Below, piece after piece: positions 1-5,115 of a DNA stretch of 5,115 nucleotides. The notes below the pieces were generated by a model, which was not told where the DNA came from, ran no database searches, and was given only the letters and a program-made list of their open reading frames with translations. Both the position numbers and the translations under genes were made by a program. The first letter of the stretch is position 1; every line of letters starts with the position of its first letter. Source of the stretch: an uncultured Hyphomicrobiales bacterium (lineage in GTDB: Bacteria > Pseudomonadota > Alphaproteobacteria > Rhizobiales > Xanthobacteraceae); contig CAITEM010000232.1 of NCBI GenBank assembly GCA_903891395.1, positions 1 through 5,115 of the forward strand, in the 5' to 3' direction.

Positions 1-65
1 ATCAGCACATCAACCTGCCGAAGCTTCGCAACGATCTCTTCCGCCGTATGCCTCTTCCTGCCCAT
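1..65 (-). CDS. IS3-family transposase OrfA, N-terminal fragment
   Basis: The first 21 codons can be read, from ATG at 65-63: MGRKRHTAEEIVAKLRQVDV, then L. The pattern R-K-R-H-x-x-E-E-I-V-x-K-L-R-Q-V is the start of the helix-turn-helix domain (HTH_Tnp_1 type) of IS3-family OrfA proteins, which bind the element's ends and are joined to the OrfB catalytic domain by programmed frameshifting. An AGGAGG ribosome binding site lies at 79-74, eight bases before the ATG, which supports this start. The gene continues past the left edge; usual OrfA length is about 90-130 residues. Identification rests on a short but characteristic stretch. Confidence 0.85.
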   Translation of the reverse strand, partial: MGRKRHTAEEIVAKLRQVDVL

Positions 66-73
66 CTCCGCAT

Positions 74-116
74 CCTCCTCTGTCAAAATTATACTTCAGG
101 GAGGACCACTTCAAAG
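74..116 (-). promoter_or_regulatory. Putative IS promoter and ribosome binding site for OrfA
   Basis: A perfect TATAAT -10 box lies at 93-88 on the minus strand. Upstream is a partial -35, TTGAAG at 114-109, with a short 15-base spacer. AGGAGG follows at 79-74, eight bases from the OrfA ATG. A start site near base 81 would give a leader of about 16 bases. The -10 and the ribosome binding site are convincing; the -35 is weak, as is common in IS elements. Confidence 0.5.
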
Positions 117-124
117 GGGGCAGA

Positions 125-1399
125 TCAGTCCTGGCCGTCGATCAAAATGCGGCCGCCTTCGAGTTCGAAGAAGCGCAGCAGCAGGTTGACCACCGTCGAC
201 TTGCCGGCGCCGGAGCGGCCGACCAGTCCGATCTTCTCGCCCGGTTTGACGTCGAGCGTCAGGCCGTCGATCAGGCCGCTCTGGCGGCCATAGCCGAAGC
301 GCACGTTGTCGAAGCGGCCTTCGCCGCGCGTGACCGCGAGCGGCTGCGCATCGGGCTTATCGACCAGCGTGTGCGGCTTGGCGATGGTGATCATGCCTTC
401 CTGGACGACGCCGACGTTTTCGAAAATCCCCGTGATCTGCCAGGCGACCCAACCGGACGCGCTGACGATCTGCATCGTCATCGGTAAGGCCATCGCGACC
501 GTGCCGACGCCGACATGGTCGGTGCTCCACAGCACGATAGAGAAGGCGCCGGTCATCGTGATCAGCAGGGCGTTGAGCGTCGTCAGCGTCAGCGCGAACA
601 GCGTGTTGAGGCGCAATTGCTCGTGGAAGCGGCCGGTGTGATGGTCGATGGCGTCGCGGACGTAGGCTTCTTCTTCCTTGGCGCGGGAGAACAGCTTGAC
701 CGTGAGGATGTTGGTGTAGGTATCGACGATGCGGCCGGTCAGCATCGACCGTGCTTCCGACATGACCTTCGAGCGGTCGCGCATGCGCGGCACGAAGAAG
801 CGCAGCATCGCGATGTAGCCGGCGAACCACAGCACCACGGGCAGCGCCAGCCACAGGTCGGCATGGGCCAGCAGCAGCAGCGAACTGGTGCCATAGATCA
901 GGATGAACCAGACTGCGGTGAGCAGGGAGACCAGGCTTTCGCGGATGGCCGGACCGGTCTGCATCACCCGCGTGGCGATGCGGCCGGCGAAGTCATTCTG
1001 GAAGAACGCCCAGGATTGCCGCACGACATGCCAATGGCTCTGCCAGCGGATACGGTTCGAGACGTTGGCGGCGATCGCCTGGTTCATGATCAGATGCTGG
1101 CTGACGAGGGCCAGCGGCCGCGCGATCAGCAGCACGGCCGCCATGCCGACAAGCTGCGGCCAATGTGTTGCGATCAGCGTCGCCGGGGTGGCGTGGCTGA
1201 CGAAATCGACGATCTGGCCGATGAAGACCGGAATGGCGACGTCGAGCAACGCCACGACCAGGCCGACGGCGAACAGGCCGGCGAACAGCGGCTTCGCCTG
1301 GCGGGCGAAGTGCCAATAGAACGCCACCAGCCCGGCCGGCGGCTCGGACATGTCCGAGGTGGCGACAGGCGGCAGCAGCTTTTCGAAAAATCCGAACAT
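125..1399 (-). pseudogene. ABC exporter (fused permease-ATPase), truncated in the ATPase domain by an IS
   Basis: This is a half-size type IV ABC exporter of the MsbA/multidrug kind, which would act as a dimer in the inner membrane; its substrate cannot be told. Numbered from ATG 1399, an ABC membrane domain with about six helices covers roughly residues 36-320. The ATPase domain starts near residue 358, with an aromatic A-loop region (VRFGYG) and Walker A GRSGAGKST at about 394-402. It ends at residue 424 with ILIDGQD followed by TGA. The Q-loop, LSGGQ signature, Walker B, D-loop and switch histidine are all missing; intact relatives have about 600 residues. The stop TGA (127-125) is the first three bases of the IS, so the break is the insertion. 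Without these motifs the product should not hydrolyse ATP. Start choice: a TTG at 1411 would add four residues (MRPL), but ATG 1399 has a weak GAGA upstream and is preferred. The missing part may lie beyond the IS, outside the window. Confidence 0.88.
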
Positions 1400-1418
1400 C
1401 AAAGGTCTCAAGACGACG

Positions 1419-1444
1419 ACGCGCGGCGTTTAAGCGCCGCGCGT
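1419..1444. repeat. Perfect 10-bp inverted repeat (hairpin) between GST and ABC exporter genes
   Basis: ACGCGCGGCG (1419-1428) and CGCCGCGCGT (1435-1444) are exact reverse complements around the six-base loop TTTAAG. It lies 66 bases past the GST stop and 20 bases before the exporter ATG. No T-run follows on either strand, so it is not a standard intrinsic terminator. It may be an RNA processing, stabilising or partial termination element in the GST-exporter transcript, or a dispersed palindromic repeat. Confidence 0.6.
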
Positions 1445-1510
1445 TCGCCATTCGCAAGGGTTAGTCCGCAGAACTAGGTTCGCATCGTGTCGATAGCGTG
1501 GCAACCGGGA

Positions 1511-2209
1511 TCAGGCGTGGGCGTATTTTCCGCGGCCGAAGAAGCGGTCCTTGTCGTCGTTTGTGGCGGTGTCGCGCACCGACTTGATGGCGCCGATCTT
1601 GGCATAGGCGCGCTTGACCGCGTCGCGGGCGGAGATCTTGTCGATCCAGGCTTTGACGTGCGGCCGGGTCGAGATATCGATGCCCAACAGATCGACGTTG
1701 CGCAGCCAGGGAAACGCCGCCATGTCGGCGATGGTGTAGTCGGCGCCGATGACGAAAGGGTGTGCCGCCAGCCGCTGCTCGTAGAGATCGAAAAGCTTGT
1801 TGACCATCGTGCGGTAGCGGCTGTTGCCGTAATCGTTGCCGGCGGGTGCGAAGCGGAAGAAGTGCACGAGTTGTCCGCACATCGGCCCGAGATTGGCCAT
1901 CTGCACCATCAGCCACTGAATCACGTCGTTGCGCTTGACCGGATCGTGCGGAATGAATTTGCCGGTCTTCTCGGCGAGATACAGCAGGATCGCGCCGGAT
2001 TCGATCACGGTATAGGGCGTGCCCGCCGGACCTTCCGAATCGACGATGGCCGGCACCTTCTGCAACGGATTGATCTCGGTGAACTCCGGCGTGAACTGCT
2101 CGGATTTCCAGACGTCGACCGGCTTGATATTGTAGGGCAGCTCGCACTCTTCGAGCATGATGAAAATCTTCTGCACGTTCGGGCTGGTCAGCGCATACAG
2201 GTCGATCAT
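1511..2209 (-). CDS. Glutathione S-transferase family protein, YfcG/YghU (Ure2p-like) type
   Basis: A 232-residue cytosolic protein resembling E. coli YfcG, a glutathione-dependent disulfide-bond reductase with little classical transferase activity. The N-terminal thioredoxin-fold domain (about 1-85) opens with MIDLYALTSPN, where N11 matches the glutathione-contacting Asn of YfcG and S9 stands where YfcG has Thr. The VPAIV motif (52-56, cis-Pro53) and ESGAILLYLAEK (E70-S71, which bind the gamma-glutamyl part of glutathione) follow. The helical C-terminal domain contains LGPM-GQ, Y-IADMAAFPW and a charged tail longer than in YfcG. The frame is open up to 2446, but that extension is Arg/Ala/Pro-rich and family alignment starts at MIDLY, so ATG 2209 is chosen; the ribosome binding site is weak (GTGAGA). 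It lies between the CWC gene and the broken ABC exporter on the same strand. The exact substrate is unknown. Confidence 0.93.
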   Translation of the reverse strand: MIDLYALTSPNVQKIFIMLEECELPYNIKPVDVWKSEQFTPEFTEINPLQKVPAIVDSEGPAGTPYTVIESGAILLYLAEKTGKFIPHDPVKRNDVIQWLMVQMANLGPMCGQLVHFFRFAPAGNDYGNSRYRTMVNKLFDLYEQRLAAHPFVIGADYTIADMAAFPWLRNVDLLGIDISTRPHVKAWIDKISARDAVKRAYAKIGAIKSVRDTATNDDKDRFFGRGKYAHA

Positions 2210-2224
2210 GGCGTGTCTCACGTG

Positions 2225-2252
2225 AAATGGCCGCGGGGCGCGGCGGCCATTT
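2225..2252 (-). terminator. Terminator-like hairpin between the CWC and GST genes
   Basis: AAATGGCCGC (2225-2234) and GCGGCCATTT (2243-2252) are perfect reverse complements around an eight-base GC-rich loop. Read on the minus strand, it follows the CWC stop by 30 bases and ends in ATTTC, with an A/T-rich base to the stem as in many alphaproteobacterial terminators. The T-run is only three bases long. It lies 15 bases before the GST ATG, so it could instead limit GST translation or be a transcript attenuator. The structure is certain; the role is inferred. Confidence 0.45.
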
Positions 2253-2282
2253 ATAGCGGAAAGGCAAACGGGTTGTCTTCGC

Positions 2283-2474
2283 TCAGATGGCTGGCGCCGA
2301 CCCCTCGGCCGCCTTGCGCAGGCAGGCCGGACACAAGCAATCCGCGGCGGCACTGTCGGGCATCGGCAGCCGGTAGGGCTCGGCCGCGCACCAGCAGCCG
2401 CCTTCGAGCGAACAGTCGAACGTCGCCCCGCAGCGGGCGCAGGCAAGCGTGCGACGTTGGGGAGCAGTCTGCAT
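2283..2474 (-). CDS. Cysteine-rich CWC family protein, 63 residues
   Basis: A small cytosolic protein matching the Cys_rich_CWC family (a Pfam family of unknown function). The family pattern is visible: C12-x2-C15-G-x-x-F-x-C21, then C27-W-C29, then C46-L-C48-x2-C51-L. Eight cysteines in about 40 residues, in CxxC and CxC pairs, suggest metal binding (probably zinc), but this is inference. Length fits the family (about 60-70). ATG 2474 is the only start that keeps the short lead before the first CxxC; the ribosome binding site is weak (GGGAC at about 2481-2485). It is divergent from the SemiSWEET gene, with 58 bases between the start codons, and upstream of the GST gene on the same strand. 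Confidence 0.85.
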   Translation of the reverse strand: MQTAPQRRTLACARCGATFDCSLEGGCWCAAEPYRLPMPDSAAADCLCPACLRKAAEGSAPAI

Positions 2475-2532
2475 GGTCGGTCCCGGTGGCAGAGGTCACA
2501 TTACGGAATCGAATCAGCCATAATGCAATGCC
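2475..2532. promoter_or_regulatory. Divergent promoter region, CWC gene and SemiSWEET gene
   Basis: Only 58 bases separate the two start codons, so both promoters must lie here or overlap the neighbouring gene. On the plus strand, CATAAT (2519-2524) resembles a -10 box but lies eight bases before the SemiSWEET ATG, which would make that transcript almost leaderless; no good -35 precedes it. No clear ribosome binding site is seen before ATG 2533. The assignment rests on gene layout, not on strong motifs. Confidence 0.35.
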
Positions 2533-2796
2533 ATGCAGCACACGCCGTTTCTCGATGCCATCGGCGTGTCCGCCGCGATCCTGACCACGCTGTGCTGGCT
2601 GCCGCAGGCGATCAAGGTCTTCCGCGACAAGGAGACCCGCGCCATCTCGCTGCCGGCGACCCTGATTTTCACGGCCGGCATATTCTTGTGGCTGCTCTAC
2701 GGGACCGGCATCGGCGACTGGCCCGTGATCGGCGCCAATGCGGTTTCGTTCGTGCTGATGACCGCGATCATCGCGATGAAGCTGCGATACGGCTGA
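2533..2796 (+). CDS. SemiSWEET family sugar transporter, 87 residues
   Basis: A single triple-helix-bundle transporter of the SemiSWEET (MtN3/PQ-loop) family, which works as a dimer in the inner membrane and carries mono- or disaccharides by facilitated diffusion; a Bradyrhizobium member is known to move sucrose. Three membrane helices are visible at about 8-27, 41-58 and 64-84. The PQ motif is in CWLPQAIK (P24-Q25). W53 and N69 are 16 residues apart, the same spacing as the sugar-binding Trp48 and Asn64 of the Leptospira protein. The end MKLRYG is usual for the family, and length is normal (85-100). ATGs at 2523 and 2528 are out of frame, so 2533 is the start. It converges on the secreted-protein gene, with 12 bases between the stops. 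Substrate is not predictable from sequence. Confidence 0.92.
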   Translation: MQHTPFLDAIGVSAAILTTLCWLPQAIKVFRDKETRAISLPATLIFTAGIFLWLLYGTGIGDWPVIGANAVSFVLMTAIIAMKLRYG

Positions 2797-2810
2797 GCCG
2801 GATATTTTTT
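2790..2810 (+). terminator. Weak intrinsic terminator-like element after SemiSWEET
   Basis: CGGC (2790-2793) and GCCG (2797-2800) form a four-base stem whose loop is the SemiSWEET stop codon TGA. GATA and then six T residues (2805-2810) follow. The T-run is good but the stem is short, so termination would be modest. The T-run also overlaps the stop of the convergent gene. Confidence 0.35.
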
Positions 2811-3546
2811 ATTGCGACTCGCCGCCGCCGACATAGCCGCCGATCTTCCAGGCGCCGCCGTCCTTGACGTAACAGAGTTGGTCGTTGCCGAGCGGCGCCA
2901 CGGCATCGATCGTGATGAAGCCGGCTTTGCCGGATGGCGTGATAATGCGCGAATAGGCGGCCGATCCAGCGCTGTTGTCCGGTGCGATGCGCACGAACAT
3001 CGGGCCGATCTTCTCGATCACCGGCGCGCCGGTCTGCGCCTTTTCGTGCACCTCGGTGACGGGCGACAACGTGTACCCCCATTCGGAGGCGTCGGACTGG
3101 GTTGTCTTGATCAACTCGGCGAAGGCCGCGGCGTTATAGGCGGGCTCGGCCGGCGCGCAGAGCGTGCCTTTAAAGGCGGGCGCCGGCGAAGCCGTCGGAT
3201 CGTCGGTGAAGCTGAACAGGATGTCCCAGCCGGCGCCGCCTTTGCTGTTCAGGCTCAGCGCATTGGCCAGATTGTCGACGCCGGATTTCTTCTTGTCGGC
3301 GCGGTCGTGGCCGTCGCGCAGCCAGAAGAAGCCTTGGGCGACAACGAGTTGGGCCAGCGCCGCGCGGTCTTTTTTCTGGGCGGTCTCGCCGACCTGCTTG
3401 CGCACGGCCTCGAAGGCCGGATCGGTAACCGGCACCGGCGGCGTGATGCTGACGGCCTTGTAAGGCTTCGGCGGCGCCGGCTGCGCGGACGCGACAGCGA
3501 CGAAAGCCAGCAGGGTGAAAGCGATTCCCGAAACTAAACGGCACAT
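2809..3546 (-). CDS. Secreted or periplasmic protein of unknown function, 245 residues
   Basis: I do not recognise the family. From ATG 3546 the protein begins MCRLVSGIAFTLLAFVAVAS, a typical Sec signal peptide with likely cleavage after ASA (residue 21, before Q22). The mature part starts with a proline-rich stretch (22-48). A helical-looking, Ala/Lys-rich region follows at about 45-100, then a central domain, then a beta-rich C-terminal part (about 173-240: MFVRIAPD, GKAGFITIDAV, QLCYVKDGGAWKIGGYVGG) that resembles a bacterial SH3-like fold. The only two mature cysteines, C130 and C225, could form a disulfide. The frame is open to ATG 3576, but that start would put ten residues before the signal peptide and lacks a ribosome binding site. 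AGGAA before ATG 3546 favours the shorter form. The gene is divergent from the DUF486 gene and convergent with SemiSWEET. The SH3-like reading is a guess from pattern. Confidence 0.82.
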   Translation of the reverse strand: MCRLVSGIAFTLLAFVAVASAQPAPPKPYKAVSITPPVPVTDPAFEAVRKQVGETAQKKDRAALAQLVVAQGFFWLRDGHDRADKKKSGVDNLANALSLNSKGGAGWDILFSFTDDPTASPAPAFKGTLCAPAEPAYNAAAFAELIKTTQSDASEWGYTLSPVTEVHEKAQTGAPVIEKIGPMFVRIAPDNSAGSAAYSRIITPSGKAGFITIDAVAPLGNDQLCYVKDGGAWKIGGYVGGGESQ

Positions 3547-3630
3547 GAGCGCGTTCCTAGCAAGAAGTGGGGGCATCGCAATCGTGCGCCAATTGGCTAT
3601 ACCTGCGGTCTTACAACCGATGAGATTCTC
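3547..3630. promoter_or_regulatory. Divergent intergenic region, secreted protein and DUF486 genes
   Basis: These 84 bases separate the start codons of two divergent genes and so should hold both promoters. AGGAA (minus strand, about 3556-3560) is the ribosome binding site for the secreted protein. CAATTGG (3590-3596) contains a short palindrome. A TTGGCT hexamer at 3593-3598 could be a plus-strand -35, but the matching -10 is poor. No convincing operator is seen. Confidence 0.35.
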
Positions 3631-3984
3631 ATGCCTTTGAACTGGTCCTATTTAACGCCGATTTTTCTCCTGATCGGCTCCAACGTCTTCATGACGACGG
3701 CGTGGTACTGGCACCTGCGCTTCAAGGAAGTGGCGCTGTGGCAGGTGATCCTGATCTCCTGGGGACTGGCCTTTATCGAGTATTGCCTGGCGGTACCGGC
3801 CAACCGGCTTGGCAGCGCCGTCTATGACGCCGCGCAGCTCAAGACCATGCAGGAGGTCATCACGTTGGTGGTCTTTGCGGTATTCTCGATCATTTACCTC
3901 AAACAAGGCCTGACCTGGAACCATGCGGTCGGCTTCGCATTGATCGCGGGAGGGGCATTCTTCATTTTCCGCGGGCCATTGTAA
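3631..3984 (+). CDS. DMT-superfamily DUF486 membrane protein, 117 residues
   Basis: A small inner-membrane protein of the DUF486 family, related to drug/metabolite transporters; its substrate is not known. Four hydrophobic segments are visible at about 7-25, 34-54, 75-92 and 96-114. Family signatures can be read: NVFMTTAWYWHL in the first helix, WGLAFIEYCLAVPANR-(L)-GS after the second, QLKTMQEVITLVVF leading into the third, and a C-terminal AGGAFFIFRGPL. Length is the family norm. ATG 3631 is chosen; the upstream ATG at 3620 is out of frame, and the ribosome binding site is weak (GAGA at 3622-3625). It lies 57 bases upstream of the MFS gene on the same strand, so the two may be co-transcribed. 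Four helices suggest it works as a dimer (inference). Confidence 0.92.
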   Translation: MPLNWSYLTPIFLLIGSNVFMTTAWYWHLRFKEVALWQVILISWGLAFIEYCLAVPANRLGSAVYDAAQLKTMQEVITLVVFAVFSIIYLKQGLTWNHAVGFALIAGGAFFIFRGPL

Positions 3985-3998
3985 TCGCCACGCCGCGG

Positions 3999-4026
3999 CC
4001 AAAAGCCAAGACCCAAAAGCCAAGAC
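3999..4026. repeat. Tandem duplication, two copies of a 14-bp unit
   Basis: CCAAAAGCCAAGAC occurs twice without a gap (3999-4012 and 4013-4026) and the copies are identical. It lies between the DUF486 stop and the MFS start, ending just before the MFS ribosome binding site (AAAGGG, 4027-4032). Such a duplication can arise by replication slippage and could vary in copy number between strains. No protein-binding role can be assigned. Confidence 0.9.
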
Positions 4027-4041
4027 AAAGGGCTGCGGCGC

Positions 4042-5115
4042 ATGAGCACCTCGATCCAGGCCCTGAACGCCGTGAATTTCTTCATGGCGGATGTCCGTGA
4101 CGGGCTCGGGCCCTATCTCGGTGTTTTCCTGCAGGAGAAAAACTGGACGCCGTCGCAGATTGGCATCGTCATGACCATTGGCGGGCTCGCCGCGATGGTC
4201 GCGACAACGCCGCTCGGCGCATTGGTCGACCGCGTGCAGGCCAAGCGTTTCATGATGGTGGTGGCGGCGCTCGGCACGGTCGGGGCGTCGCTGGTGATTT
4301 TGTTCGTGCCGACCTTCTGGGCCACCGCGCTGTCGCAGGTCGCGACCGGCATCGCCGGTGCGGCGATCCCGCCGGCGATTGCCGGCATTACGCTCGGACT
4401 GGTGCGGCAGAACGGCTTCACGCACCAAATGGGGCGCAACGAAGCGTTCAATCACGGCGGCAATGTCGTGGCGGCGCTGCTGTGCGGCGCGCTCGGCTAT
4501 GCTTTCGGCCTTAGCGCTGTGTTCGTGGTGATGTCGGTACTGGCGCTGATCTCGCTCGGCGCGCTGAGCTTCATCAATCCGAGAGAGATCGACTATGACG
4601 CGGCGCGCGGCGCCTCCGAAAGGCCCGGGGATAAGGTGCAGTCCTTCGCCGTGCTGTTGCGCTGCAAGCCGTTGATCGTGCTTTCCGTGACGCTGCTGCT
4701 GTTTCATCTTGGCAATGGCGCGATGCTACCGCTGCTCGGGCAATCCCTTGTCACGCAAGGGGCTGATCCAAGCGCCTATACCAGCGCCACCATTATCGTG
4801 GCGCAATTGACGATGATTCCGATGGCGCTGTTGGCGGCGTGGCTCGCGCACGAGCGCGGCTACTGGTTGGTGTTCGTGCTGGCGTTGGTGGCGCTGCCGT
4901 TGCGCGGCGTCATAGCGGCGCTGGTAACGGGACCCATCGGTTTGGTGCCGGTGCAGATGCTTGACGGTGTGGGCGCCGGACTTCTTGGCGTTGCCGTTCC
5001 AGGTCTGGTGGCGCGCATCATGGCAGGCACCGGCCGCGTCAACGCCGCGCTCGGCGTGGCGATGACGATGCAAGGCGTCGGCGCTGCTCTTAGCACGACA
5101 CTTGGCGGCGTGGTG
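4042..5115 (+). CDS. Major facilitator superfamily (MFS) transporter, incomplete at the right edge
   Basis: An open frame of 358 codons from ATG 4042 runs to the window edge without a stop. It encodes a polytopic inner-membrane secondary transporter of MFS_1 type; substrate unknown. Helix 1 carries the charged pattern FFMADVRDGLGPYLGVFLQ (D17, R19, D20). Motif A of the family lies between helices 2 and 3 as G59-A-L-V-D63-R64-x4-R69. GRNEAFNHGGN (131-141) before helix 5 is a well-conserved stretch in this subfamily. A hydrophilic central loop (about 178-205, NPREIDYDAARGASERPGDK) separates the two six-helix halves. About 10-11 helices are present; intact relatives have around 400 residues, so only some 40-60 are missing. 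AAAGGG at 4027-4032, nine bases before the ATG, is a good ribosome binding site. It lies 57 bases after the DUF486 gene and may share its transcript. Confidence 0.93.
   Translation, partial: MSTSIQALNAVNFFMADVRDGLGPYLGVFLQEKNWTPSQIGIVMTIGGLAAMVATTPLGALVDRVQAKRFMMVVAALGTVGASLVILFVPTFWATALSQVATGIAGAAIPPAIAGITLGLVRQNGFTHQMGRNEAFNHGGNVVAALLCGALGYAFGLSAVFVVMSVLALISLGALSFINPREIDYDAARGASERPGDKVQSFAVLLRCKPLIVLSVTLLLFHLGNGAMLPLLGQSLVTQGADPSAYTSATIIVAQLTMIPMALLAAWLAHERGYWLVFVLALVALPLRGVIAALVTGPIGLVPVQMLDGVGAGLLGVAVPGLVARIMAGTGRVNAALGVAMTMQGVGAALSTTLGGVV

Larger units (their letters stand above)
1..127 (-). mobile_element. IS3-family insertion sequence, 5' end only (runs off the left edge)
   Basis: Read on the minus strand, the element begins at base 127 with TGATCTGCCCCCTTTGAAG. 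A 5'-TG end followed by a C-rich stretch is typical of IS3-family termini. About 60 bases further in, after a promoter-like region and a good ribosome binding site, starts an OrfA transposase of IS3 type. The boundary is placed at 127 because coding similarity to an ABC exporter stops exactly there (codon GAC at 128-130) and the IS-like TG begins there. The other end, the target duplication and OrfB lie outside the window, so the element cannot be named and completeness is unknown. The boundary is inferred from one side only and could be off by a few bases. Confidence 0.85.

Noticed and set aside
48..293. 81-residue plus-strand open frame across the IS/exporter junction
   Set aside because: It spans the IS end and the antisense of the ABC exporter ATPase domain, has low-complexity Ser/Pro/Arg composition, and cannot predate the insertion.
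1429..1434. Hairpin at 1419-1444 as a standard intrinsic terminator
   Set aside because: No T-run of useful length follows the stem on either strand, so it is listed only as an inverted repeat.
515..1477. 320-residue plus-strand open frame
   Set aside because: It is fully antisense to the ABC exporter and is Gln/Arg/Asp/His-rich, as expected of a shadow frame in GC-rich DNA; no recognisable domain.
2210..2446. 79-residue N-terminal extension of the GST
   Set aside because: The extension is Arg/Pro/Ala-rich, overlaps the CWC gene in another frame and crosses the hairpin at 2225-2252; GST family alignment begins at the Met at 2209.
1487..2584. 365-residue plus-strand open frame
   Set aside because: It is antisense to the GST and CWC genes, both of which have clear family motifs; the plus-strand product shows no domain.
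3652..4707. 351-residue minus-strand open frame
   Set aside because: It is antisense to the DUF486 and MFS genes, is rich in His/Arg/Gln, and crosses their intergenic gap; it has no recognisable domain.
1..5115. A new defence, CRISPR, toxin-antitoxin or biosynthetic system
   Set aside because: No repeat-spacer array, nuclease, toxin-like pair or biosynthetic enzymes are visible. The genes belong to common transporter, GST and small-protein families, and no tRNA or rRNA gene was seen.

Overview
The window looks like chromosomal DNA from a high-GC alphaproteobacterium, most likely of the Bradyrhizobium/Rhodopseudomonas/Afipia group. This is an inference from base composition, codon use and the style of the proteins (YfcG-type GST, SemiSWEET, CWC Cys-rich protein, DUF486 protein); no marker gene settles the genus.

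Layout, left to right. Bases 1-127 are the end of an IS3-family insertion sequence on the minus strand, with the first 21 codons of its OrfA. It abuts, and has cut, a minus-strand ABC exporter (fused permease and ATPase). The exporter's reading frame stops on the first three bases of the element (TGA), just after Walker A, so the rest of the ATPase domain is missing. Upstream of it on the same strand are a YfcG-like glutathione S-transferase (1511-2209) and a 63-residue cysteine-rich CWC protein (2283-2474). Perfect 10-bp inverted repeats separate these three genes. A divergent SemiSWEET sugar transporter (2533-2796, plus) converges on a secreted protein of unknown function (2809-3546, minus). 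Then come a small DUF486 membrane protein (3631-3984, plus) and a major facilitator transporter (4042 to the right edge, plus, incomplete).

The genes do not form one obvious pathway. Four of the seven chromosomal genes are membrane transporters or transporter-like proteins, and one is a redox/glutathione enzyme. This reads as a stretch of ordinary housekeeping and accessory genes, with strand changes that imply at least three transcription units. The clearest unusual event is the IS insertion that breaks the exporter. I found no sign of a new defence system, CRISPR array, RNA gene or other undescribed multi-gene system.
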